From NCBI GenBank assembly GCA_003483565.1, contig DMYZ01000176.1:772-8869 (forward strand): a stretch of DNA of 8,098 nt. The letters are read 5' to 3'. Positions 1-6,376 of the stretch are shown here, piece after piece (position 1 is the stretch's first letter; each line of letters starts with the position of its first letter). Origin of the DNA: Prevotella sp. GTDB lineage: Bacteria > Bacteroidota > Bacteroidia > Bacteroidales > Bacteroidaceae. The notes beneath the pieces are model-generated. The model was not told the origin of the DNA. It saw only the letters and a list, made by a program, of their open reading frames with translations, and ran no database searches. The translations under genes were made by a program, and so were the position numbers.

Positions 1-252
1 GAGTCTATAAAATATATCTATACAAAATACTGATTCTTATTCAATGCACAAGGAAGAGCAGATACACGGTATAATATTATTCCACGCCATCTGACATTTT
101 CACTATCCTTTAACTTCATAAAAGGAAAAAACAGATAAATTATATGACCATCACGACTATCAGCAGAACTAGGTTCGAAGAATAAAAAGGCAAGACAAAG
201 AACTTTTTTTAAGAGATTTCAGAGAGGATTAACGGTTTTTAATGAACTCAAA

Positions 253-284
253 TGTGCTAATAAAAGATATTCTTGGTACTTTTG
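253..284 (+). promoter_or_regulatory. Possible Bacteroides-type promoter of the MFS gene
   Basis: The -7 box TACTTTTG at 277-284 fits TAnnTTTG. A weak -33 partner, TGTG at 253-256, lies 20 bp before it; the usual form is TTTG or TTG. Transcription would start near 288-292, giving a leader of about 55 nt. The -7 match is good and the -33 match is poor, so this is plausible rather than certain. Confidence 0.45.
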
Positions 285-290
285 CAGCAG

Positions 291-314
291 TTGCCAACCC
301 TTCTGGGTTGGCAA
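291..314 (+). repeat. Perfect 10-bp inverted repeat at the predicted transcript start
   Basis: Arms TTGCCAACCC (291-300) and GGGTTGGCAA (305-314) are exact complements around the loop TTCT. No T-run follows (the next bases are TGTCATATAT), so it is not a standard intrinsic terminator for the forward strand. Its place, just after the -7 box and 32 bp before the MFS start codon, fits either a 5'-terminal stem-loop of the MFS mRNA or a dyad operator for a repressor. The hairpin itself is directly visible; its role is inference. Confidence 0.7.
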
Positions 315-346
315 TGTCATATATATAAAATAATAAATATTTTTAC

Positions 347-1531
347 ATGAAAAAGAATATCGGTTTCTTTATTCCTATAACCTTGGGATTACTGACAGCA
401 TTCGGTCCTTTTATCACAGACTTTTACCTGCCAGCGATGCCAACAATGTCAGAATCCTTCCGGACATCCCCTTCATTAATTGCATTAAGTCTTACTATGG
501 GCATGATCGGACTGGCCGCAGGACAAATTTTCATAGGTCCTCTTTCAGACAAATTCGGAAGAAAAAAACTTTTGATATTCTCTATGCTTCTTTTCTCTAT
601 AGCTTCCGTACTATGCATATTTTCTTTTAATATCTACCTGTTCAACCTGATGCGCCTTTTTCAAGGTATAGGAGGAGCAGGAGGCATTGTTCTTTCCAAA
701 AGCATTTCTACTGATATGTTTTATGGAATAGACTTACAACGTTTTCTTGGATTACTTGGAGCCATTAATGGTATAGCCCCCGTTACGGCACCTGTCATAG
801 GAGGAGTCATCATCAATTTTGTTTCCTGGCGAGGAATATTCTGCATACTGCTTGCCATTGGAATTATCCTTATGGTATGCAGTTGCTTTCTCAGAGAATC
901 TCTTCCGGAAAATCAGCGGTCAAAAGGAAATATTGCCAATGCATATATAAATCTTTTCAAAGTATTCCGTACCCCTCGGTTTGTATTAAGTATGTTAGCC
1001 GAAATGGCCAGTTTTCTTACTTTCTTTGGTTATATTGCTTCTTCCCCTTTTATTCTCCAGAAAGTTTATGGACTGTCTCCTCTGATGTATAGTCTTTGTT
1101 TTGCCCTTATTGCATTTACTATCGGTATAGGAAGCCTGCTCGGAGCACGGTTTAAATATCAAAACACGGCACTCAAAACAGCTGCGATACACATATTTCT
1201 AGGCTCTATAGCTTCCGCTTCATGCCTGATATTACAAGCACCATTATTTCTATTATTGTCAGGTTACATATGGATGTGCATCGGGTTTGGTATCATGCAG
1301 CCAGCAGCGACAGCCCTTGCCATGGAGGCAGAACGAACCAGAGCAGGGGCAGCAAGTGCGATCTTTGGTGCAAGTGGTTTTGTATCAGGCGCAATAGCAA
1401 GTCCCCTGGTATCCATGGGTAACATTGCCATTACCTCAAGTGCTGTAATGGTAGTCGGAGCTGTAATATGCCTTTTCCTTACCCTTATTCTTTGCCAGGA
1501 GATAAAGACAGAGGCTTTGGCGGAAGAATAG
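347..1531 (+). CDS. MFS multidrug exporter, Bcr/CflA type (DHA1)
   Basis: This is a complete 394-residue inner-membrane transporter of normal family length, with about twelve hydrophobic helices from residue 6 to 385. Typical marks are TDFYLPAMP in helix 1 (24-32, with the conserved Asp25), the helix 2-3 loop motif A GPLSDKFGRKK (64-74), motif B RLFQGIGG in helix 4 (103-110), and the drug:H+ antiporter motif C in helix 5 (138-153, from GAINGIAP to PVIGG). Members export drugs or small metabolites in exchange for protons; the substrate here cannot be read from sequence. The ATG at 347 opens on a short charged MKKN tail directly before helix 1, as expected, and has an A/T-rich front with no Shine-Dalgarno. 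No clear terminator follows the stop codon. It shares no function with the operon downstream, and the 170-bp gap with its own promoter suggests a separate transcription unit. Confidence 0.9.
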   Translation: MKKNIGFFIPITLGLLTAFGPFITDFYLPAMPTMSESFRTSPSLIALSLTMGMIGLAAGQIFIGPLSDKFGRKKLLIFSMLLFSIASVLCIFSFNIYLFNLMRLFQGIGGAGGIVLSKSISTDMFYGIDLQRFLGLLGAINGIAPVTAPVIGGVIINFVSWRGIFCILLAIGIILMVCSCFLRESLPENQRSKGNIANAYINLFKVFRTPRFVLSMLAEMASFLTFFGYIASSPFILQKVYGLSPLMYSLCFALIAFTIGIGSLLGARFKYQNTALKTAAIHIFLGSIASASCLILQAPLFLLLSGYIWMCIGFGIMQPAATALAMEAERTRAGAASAIFGASGFVSGAIASPLVSMGNIAITSSAVMVVGAVICLFLTLILCQEIKTEALAEE

Positions 1532-1565
1532 AAAAAATGTCATTGACAAAATAATCCTTAATTTT

Positions 1566-1596
1566 ATTGCAGCAAAAGAAATAATATGTATCTTTG
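1566..1596 (+). promoter_or_regulatory. Bacteroides-type promoter of the hdr-flx operon
   Basis: The -7 box TATCTTTG (1589-1596) matches TAnnTTTG exactly, and TTG at 1567-1569 sits 19 bp upstream, as in the known -33/-7 pattern of the Bacteroides primary sigma factor. Transcription would begin near 1601-1604 and leave a leader of about 100 nt before hdrC. It is the only good promoter between the MFS gene and the operon; all later junctions are too tight for another. Confidence 0.7.
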
Positions 1597-1613
1597 CACA
1601 ACAGATTTCCACT

Positions 1614-1667
1614 ATGAGAAAAAAACCAAATAATGGTTTTATTCGCCTGAAAATCAAAAGCAACTAA
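1614..1667 (+). other. Possible leader mini-ORF with hairpin in the hdrC 5' leader
   Basis: About 10 nt after the predicted transcript start, an ATG opens a 17-codon frame (MRKKPNNGFIRLKIKSN) ending in TAA. It overlaps a 7-bp perfect hairpin: AAAACCA (1622-1628) and TGGTTTT (1634-1640) around a 5-nt loop. The peptide has no run of one amino acid that would point to classical attenuation, and the stem is A/T-rich. No known riboswitch or leader family is recognised. It may be chance, but it is the only structure in the leader. Confidence 0.15.
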
Positions 1668-1701
1668 AGAATTTAAATTAATAAGTATATAACAAAAACT
1701 A

Positions 1702-2250
1702 ATGGCAACTAGTAATCATCAAATTGCTACCCGTATAAAGGCAGCTACCGGAGTTGATATTGATATGTGCTATCAATGCGGTAAATGTACAGCTGGCTGC
1801 GCGCTCGCTGACGATATGGATTATCCATCGTCTATGATTATGCGTATGCTGCAAACCGATGACGAAGAAAATTATCGTAAGATTATCTCTTCAGAAGCAA
1901 TATGGCTTTGTCAAAATTGCGAAAACTGCATCGGAAGGTGCCCCAAGGAGGTAGATATCCCAAAAGTAATGGATTATCTGCGTGCCGATTCTATCAAGAA
2001 TAAATGCGTTTCGCCTGCAGCCAAACCTGTTTTTTCTTTTTATAAATCTTTTCTTGGTGCCGTCAAGAGGTCAGGACGACTGAGTGAAGTCATCATGACT
2101 ATAGGATTCAAACTACGGACAATGCGTCTTTGGCAAGATGTGAAACTTGTTCCATCTATGCTTGCAAAAGGTAAATTAAAGTTTATTCCAGAATCTATTA
2201 AAGATAAGAGGAATATAAAAAATATCTTCAAATCTACTACTAACAAATAG
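1702..2250 (+). CDS. hdrC: Heterodisulfide reductase subunit C-like iron-sulfur protein
   Basis: This 182-residue soluble protein has two classical [4Fe-4S] motifs: CYQCGKCTAGC (Cys23, 26, 29, 33) and CQNCENCIGRCP (Cys70, 73, 76, 80). The helical C-terminal part (about 90-182) is rich in basic residues. Length and layout are those of cytoplasmic HdrC; there are no membrane helices, unlike the HdrE/DsrM-linked forms. By family knowledge it passes electrons one at a time from HdrA to the catalytic subunit HdrB. It is the first gene of the operon, and its stop lies 8 nt before hdrB. The ATG at 1702 is preceded by an A-rich stretch and puts the first cluster at the usual distance from the N-terminus. 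Confidence 0.93.
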   Translation: MATSNHQIATRIKAATGVDIDMCYQCGKCTAGCALADDMDYPSSMIMRMLQTDDEENYRKIISSEAIWLCQNCENCIGRCPKEVDIPKVMDYLRADSIKNKCVSPAAKPVFSFYKSFLGAVKRSGRLSEVIMTIGFKLRTMRLWQDVKLVPSMLAKGKLKFIPESIKDKRNIKNIFKSTTNK

Positions 2251-2258
2251 AAATTACT

Positions 2259-3104
2259 ATGAAATTAGGTTTTTATCCCGGGTGCTCCTTGAATGGAACT
2301 GCCAGGGAATACAATGAATCTGTAAAAGCTCTGGCTCCTGTTTTTGGTATAGAACTTGTTGATATCGATGATTGGAATTGTTGTGGTGCTTCTGCCGCAC
2401 ATGCTGTAAACAGAGATCTGTCACTTGCTCTCCCTGCAAGGATACTTGCTCTTGCAGAAAAACAAGGTTTCCAAGAAGTTGTAGTACCTTGTGCAGCTTG
2501 TTTCAACCGTCTTGCTGTAACCCAATATGAGTTAAGTAAAGATGAGAAACTTAAGAAATCAATAGAGAATAATATTGACATGACATTTAATAATGATATT
2601 AAGATATTAAATGTCGTACAGTTTATCGAAAAGTATATTAAGAATAAGATTGCTGAAAAGGTATCGCACAAGTTTGAACATCAAGTAGCTTGTTATTACG
2701 GTTGTCTGCTGGTACGTCCTCATAAAATACTGAATTTTGACCGTGTTGAAGACCCAACCTCTCTGGACGAATTAATGCAACTTATCGGTGCGACACCCCT
2801 TGACTGGGGATTTAAGACAGAATGCTGTGGAGCTAGTCTCTCAATAGCTCGTACAGACCTTGTCGCAAAACTTTCCGGCAACATTGTTAAGGACGCCGCT
2901 GACCGTGGAGCAGAAGCTATCATAGTAGCATGCCCTATGTGCCATTCCAATTTGGATATGCGCCGCCCTCAGATAGATGATTATGTTGGTAAAGATATTC
3001 CTACACCTGTTATTTATATCACACAAGCTATCGGATTGGCTGTAGGTATTGCTCCTGAAAGACTGGGGCTGCAGCGCCATTTTGTTAAAGTCAACACCCT
3101 GTAA
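2259..3104 (+). CDS. hdrB: Heterodisulfide reductase subunit B-like protein, catalytic
   Basis: This 281-residue protein has two full CCG domains, the signature of HdrB. The first uses Cys9, Cys41-Cys42 and Cys78/Cys81 (YPGCSLNGTA, WNCCGAS, VPCAACFN). The second uses Cys149, Cys189-Cys190 and Cys225/Cys228 (YYGCLLVRP, TECCGAS, ACPMCHSN). In the solved methanogen enzyme these cysteines hold two noncubane [4Fe-4S] clusters at which the disulfide is split. Because both sets are complete, I infer a catalytically competent subunit. The normal methanogen substrate, CoM-S-S-CoB, is not expected in a bacterium; in sulfate reducers the partner is proposed to be DsrC. No such partner is encoded here. 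The spacing of 12 nt to hdrA supports co-translation and joint assembly. Confidence 0.93.
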   Translation: MKLGFYPGCSLNGTAREYNESVKALAPVFGIELVDIDDWNCCGASAAHAVNRDLSLALPARILALAEKQGFQEVVVPCAACFNRLAVTQYELSKDEKLKKSIENNIDMTFNNDIKILNVVQFIEKYIKNKIAEKVSHKFEHQVACYYGCLLVRPHKILNFDRVEDPTSLDELMQLIGATPLDWGFKTECCGASLSIARTDLVAKLSGNIVKDAADRGAEAIIVACPMCHSNLDMRRPQIDDYVGKDIPTPVIYITQAIGLAVGIAPERLGLQRHFVKVNTL

Positions 3105-3116
3105 AAGAATCATATT

Positions 3117-5120
3117 ATGTCAAGAATAGGAGTTTTCATTTGCCATTGTGGGGAAAACATCAGCGCCACAGTGGATTGTGAGCGTGTCGCAAAATCTGCA
3201 TCAGAAATGGAAGGAGTAGAATTTGCTACCGACTATAAATATATGTGTTCAGACCCTGGGCAATCACTTATAAAAAATGCCATACGGGAACACCATCTTG
3301 ATGGTGTAGTAGTAGGATCTTGTTCTCCACGGATGCACGAACCGACATTCCGGAGAGCATGCAGCGAAGCCGGACTAAACCCGTACCTCTGTGAAATAGC
3401 CAATCTCCGGGAACATGTATCATGGGTACATGAAAAAACAGAAGCAACGACACTCAAAGCTATAGATATTGTAAAGGGCGTTGTTGAAAAGGTTCGCCGA
3501 AACAAGCCTCTTAATGCTATAGAAGTGCCTATCACCAAAAAGGCACTTGTCATCGGTGGTGGTATTGCTGGTATACAGGCTAGTCTTGACATTGCTAACT
3601 GTGGACAAAAAGTAATACTTATAGAAAGAGGCCCTTCCATCGGCGGTCACATGTCACAATTATCAGAGACATTCCCTACCCTTGATTGTTCTCAATGTAT
3701 TCTCACTCCACGTATGGTTGAAGTTGCTCAACATCCTAATATAACCCTTTACACTTATGCAGAACTTGAAAAGCTAGACGGTTTTATTGGTAATTTCAAA
3801 GCTACTATACGTCTTAAAGCAAAGAGTGTCGATTATAGCAAATGTACAGGTTGCGGACTATGTACCACTAAATGTCCTCAAAAGAAGATTCCTAGCGAAT
3901 TCAATGAAGGTCTTGGTACGCGTACAGCCATTTTCACGCCTTTCCCACAAGCTGTACCTAACAAACCTGCCATAGACAAAGAACATTGTAACTATTACCA
4001 AAAAGGCAAATGCAAAATCTGCCAGAAGTTTTGTCCTACCGGTGCTATCGAATATGATAAACCGGATGAGTTCATAACAGAAGATATAGGTGCAGTAGTT
4101 GTTACCACTGGTTTCAATGTCTTGAAAACCGATTTCTTTCCGGAATATGGTTATGGGAAATATAAAGATGTCATCACCGGACTACAGTTTGAACGCCTTG
4201 CCTCTGCCTCCGGTCCTACACTTGGTGAGATACGACGCCCTTCAGACGGCCAGATACCAAAGAAAATCGTATTTATAGCATGCTGCGGATCACGTGATCC
4301 TGCTAAGGGCATTCCTTACTGTTCGAAAATCTGTTGTATGTATACAGCCAAACACGCTATGCTATATCAACATAAAGTACAAGACGGAGAGTCTACCGTA
4401 TTTTATATGGATGTGCGGGCAGGCGGCAAGAACTACGAGGAATTTGTACGGCGTGCTGTAGAAGAAGATCATGTTAACTATGTGCGTGGTCGTGTAGCAC
4501 GTGTGTACGAAAAGAACGGCAAGCTGATTGTAAAAGGTGTAGATACACTTTTGGGAGCAAAACCAGTAGAAATAGAAGCAGACATGGTCGTACTGGCCAC
4601 TGCAGGTGTAGCCAATAAAGGCGCAGAAGAACTGGCACAAAAAATGCATATTTCTTATGACCCTTATCATTTCTTTGCAGAAGCCCATCCAAAACTAAAA
4701 CCTGTAGAGACAAATACTGCAGGAATCTTCCTTGCCGGTGCCTGCCAGGCTCCTAAGGATATACCCGAGACCGTGGCATCGGCCTCTGGTGCAGCCGTCA
4801 AAGCTGTATCTCTGTTATCTCAACCCACACTGGTACGTGAGCCTCTGGTTGCCGTAGTAAACCGCTGCGCCCCGCCAATGTTCAGCACATGTGTTGGATG
4901 TTTCATGTGCCAGACGATATGTCCTTACAATGCCATCGAACGTGAAGAAATCAAAGACCGCCGTACTGGGAAAGTGATAAAAACAGTAGCAAAGATTAAC
5001 CCGGGACTCTGTCAGGGATGTGGTACTTGTGTATCTTTCTGCCGTTCTAAATCAATCGACATACAAGGTTATACCAATGAGGAGATGTATGCAGAAGTAA
5101 CGGCCCTGTTAAATAAATAA
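3117..5120 (+). CDS. hdrA: HdrA-like flavoprotein, electron-bifurcating subunit
   Basis: This 667-residue protein has the length and domain order of HdrA. The N-terminal cysteine-containing domain (Cys9, Cys11, Cys44, Cys69) is followed by a Rossmann FAD site GGGIAG (147-152) with the ribose-binding Glu170. Next come the HdrA-specific LDCSQCILTPRM (189-200) and an inserted ferredoxin domain with CTGCGLCTTKCP (243-254) and Cys291/299/302/306. The CCGSRD region (389-394), followed by YCSKICC (401-407), and the FAD-closing segment GIFLAGACQAPKDIPET precede the C-terminal ferredoxin domain, CVGCFMCQTICP (592-603) and CQGCGTCVSFC (632-642). The FAD of HdrA is the known bifurcation site: one electron goes to ferredoxin, one towards HdrC/HdrB. 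No fusion to MvhD is present; that domain is the next gene, 12 nt downstream. All cluster motifs are intact. Confidence 0.95.
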   Translation: MSRIGVFICHCGENISATVDCERVAKSASEMEGVEFATDYKYMCSDPGQSLIKNAIREHHLDGVVVGSCSPRMHEPTFRRACSEAGLNPYLCEIANLREHVSWVHEKTEATTLKAIDIVKGVVEKVRRNKPLNAIEVPITKKALVIGGGIAGIQASLDIANCGQKVILIERGPSIGGHMSQLSETFPTLDCSQCILTPRMVEVAQHPNITLYTYAELEKLDGFIGNFKATIRLKAKSVDYSKCTGCGLCTTKCPQKKIPSEFNEGLGTRTAIFTPFPQAVPNKPAIDKEHCNYYQKGKCKICQKFCPTGAIEYDKPDEFITEDIGAVVVTTGFNVLKTDFFPEYGYGKYKDVITGLQFERLASASGPTLGEIRRPSDGQIPKKIVFIACCGSRDPAKGIPYCSKICCMYTAKHAMLYQHKVQDGESTVFYMDVRAGGKNYEEFVRRAVEEDHVNYVRGRVARVYEKNGKLIVKGVDTLLGAKPVEIEADMVVLATAGVANKGAEELAQKMHISYDPYHFFAEAHPKLKPVETNTAGIFLAGACQAPKDIPETVASASGAAVKAVSLLSQPTLVREPLVAVVNRCAPPMFSTCVGCFMCQTICPYNAIEREEIKDRRTGKVIKTVAKINPGLCQGCGTCVSFCRSKSIDIQGYTNEEMYAEVTALLNK

Positions 5121-5132
5121 AGCATTATTATA

Positions 5133-5597
5133 ATGGAAGAAAATAAAAATATATTCGAGCCGCGCATCATAGCATTTGTATGCAACTGGTGTACATATGC
5201 AGGTGCAGACCTAACCGGTACAAGCCGAATCAAATATGCTACCAATGTTGAGATTGTTAGATTCCCGTGTACGGGACGTATTGATTTTATGCTGTTACTC
5301 AAGGCATTTGCCGGCGGGGCAGACGGCATCATCATATCCGGATGTCATCCAAATGACTGCCATTACACAAGCGGTAACTTTCACGCACGCAGACGCTGGA
5401 TGATATTCAGAGACATGCTCGACTTTATGGGTATTGACATTGAGAGAATACGCTGGTCTTGGGTATCAGCTGCCGAAGGCGCAAAATGGGCTGACGTCGT
5501 TAATGACACCGTAAGCAAAATACGGAAAATGGGACCATATGCAGAATACAAAAAGGCTGCAAAATTCTTAGAGGAGGAAAAAATAAGTCATGAGTAA
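5133..5597 (+). CDS. flxD: MvhD-like [2Fe-2S] electron-transfer protein (FlxD)
   Basis: This 154-residue protein is close in length to MvhD, the small subunit that joins an electron-input module to HdrA. It carries the conserved CNWCTYAGADLTG (17-29), FPCTGRID (44-51) and GCHPNDCHY (70-78). These cysteines (17, 20, 46, 71, 76) bind a [2Fe-2S] cluster in the family. In methanogens MvhD takes electrons from the MvhAG hydrogenase; here no hydrogenase gene is adjacent and the genes that follow are Flx-type, so FlxD is the better name. The basic stretch HARRRW (84-89) lies just after the last cysteine and is usual for the family. Its 3' end overlaps flxC by 8 nt (..CATGAGTAA), which suggests coupled translation. 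Confidence 0.9.
   Translation: MEENKNIFEPRIIAFVCNWCTYAGADLTGTSRIKYATNVEIVRFPCTGRIDFMLLLKAFAGGADGIIISGCHPNDCHYTSGNFHARRRWMIFRDMLDFMGIDIERIRWSWVSAAEGAKWADVVNDTVSKIRKMGPYAEYKKAAKFLEEEKISHE
5571..5577 (+). promoter_or_regulatory. Possible Shine-Dalgarno before flxC
   Basis: GAGGAGG lies 12 nt before the flxC ATG, inside the end of flxD. Strong Shine-Dalgarno sequences are rare in Bacteroidota and none stands before the other genes here. The spacing is slightly long and the bases also encode the Glu-Glu-Glu of flxD (EEEK), so it could be coincidence. Confidence 0.25.
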
Positions 5598-6372
5598 ATT
5601 ATCTGAAAAGGCTGCATCCCTTCTTTCTGAAGGAACAGTAAAAATGATTATCGGCTATGAACAGGGTACAGAACGCCCTCGTCCTGCTTTCTGTCACACA
5701 CCAGAAGACTGCAAGCGACTGATTTTCAACGACCAGTGTCACAATAATTTAGCTGTATACCTTACAAAAAAAGAAATCATAGGAGAAGATAAGATTGGTA
5801 TTATCGGCAACTATTATGTAATAAAAACGGTTATTCAACTTGATCGGGAAAATCAGATTAATCTTGATAATCTGGTTCTGATGACTGTAGACGGCAATGA
5901 GATCATCACATTTGGGAGTATTGACGAAATGCAACAATATACCGACACCCATGAGCCGGCACCGAATGAGAAAGTACAAAAAGCCATTGAGAAGATAGAT
6001 GCAATGAGCCGCAGCGAACGATGGGAATATTGGAAAAGCGAACTGTCTAAATGTATCCGTTGCTATGCATGCCGTGCAGCTTGTCCTTTATGCTATTGTA
6101 ACCGTTGTATCACCGAAGTTAACTGTCCGCAATGGATAGAACCGTGGGCGGCTCCACTTAGTAACATGGAATGGCAGATCAACCGTGTTATGCACATGTC
6201 TGGCCGTTGTGTCGGTTGCGGAGAATGTGCAGCCGCATGTCCTCTTGACCTTCCTATAGGCATACTCACAAAGAAAATGGGTATGGACATCAAGAACACC
6301 TTTGGTGAATGGAAAGACGGAAGTGTGCTGTCAACATATAGTATAAAAGACAAAGAAAACTTTATTAAATGA
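5590..6372 (+). CDS. flxC: Ferredoxin-like electron carrier of the Flx module (FlxC-like)
   Basis: This 260-residue soluble protein has an N-terminal domain of about 150 residues without a known motif (note FCHTPEDC, 34-41). A C-terminal region follows with two [4Fe-4S] sites: CIRCYACRAACP (155-166), running straight into LCYCNRC with extra cysteines 168, 170 and 173, and CVGCGECAAACPLDLP (207-222). The first pattern is also seen in FdhB/FrhB-type subunits of formate dehydrogenases and F420-reducing enzymes. In the Flx complex two such ferredoxin-like subunits lie between the NADH-binding FlxA and FlxD. The assignment to FlxC rather than FlxB rests on gene order (D-C-B-A) and on the next gene looking more like sulfhydrogenase HydB. 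It overlaps flxD by 8 nt and ends 4 nt before flxB. Membership of the complex is well supported; the exact subunit letter less so. Confidence 0.8.
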   Translation: MSKLSEKAASLLSEGTVKMIIGYEQGTERPRPAFCHTPEDCKRLIFNDQCHNNLAVYLTKKEIIGEDKIGIIGNYYVIKTVIQLDRENQINLDNLVLMTVDGNEIITFGSIDEMQQYTDTHEPAPNEKVQKAIEKIDAMSRSERWEYWKSELSKCIRCYACRAACPLCYCNRCITEVNCPQWIEPWAAPLSNMEWQINRVMHMSGRCVGCGECAAACPLDLPIGILTKKMGMDIKNTFGEWKDGSVLSTYSIKDKENFIK

Positions 6373-6376
6373 TATT

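Larger units (their letters stand above)
1..346. other. Intergenic region upstream of the MFS gene
   Basis: This A/T-rich stretch holds no gene I can support. On the reverse strand there is an open run from about 218 down to a TAG at 18-20 (66 codons). Its first part reads like a signal peptide (KKVLCLAFLFF), but there is no ATG, GTG or TTG in front of it; the only ATG in frame (117-119) would give 33 residues with no recognisable motif. It may be a decayed 3' remnant of a neighbouring gene or chance. On the forward strand the only structured part is the promoter-like box near 277-284 and the hairpin at 291-314, listed separately. The left window edge may hide the gene that would explain the rest. 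Confidence 0.5.

Noticed and set aside
1532..1565. Terminator after the MFS gene
   Set aside because: No stem followed by a T-run could be found between the MFS stop codon and the next promoter.
1543..1571. TTGACA as an E. coli-type -35 box before the hdr operon
   Set aside because: No TATAAT-like box lies at the right distance, and the Bacteroides-type boxes 20-50 bp downstream fit far better.
1671..1680. Palindrome AATTTAAATT in the hdrC leader
   Set aside because: Pure A/T in an A/T-rich start region; expected by composition.
3290..3307. Inverted repeat ACACCATC-TT-GATGGTGT
   Set aside because: It sits in the middle of hdrA coding sequence (EHHLDGVV), has only a 2-nt loop, and no regulatory setting is visible.
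4362..4688. 108-codon reverse-strand open frame within hdrA
   Set aside because: It is opposite a strongly supported gene, and its cysteine- and tyrosine-rich translation shows no domain; it is a shadow of hdrA codons.
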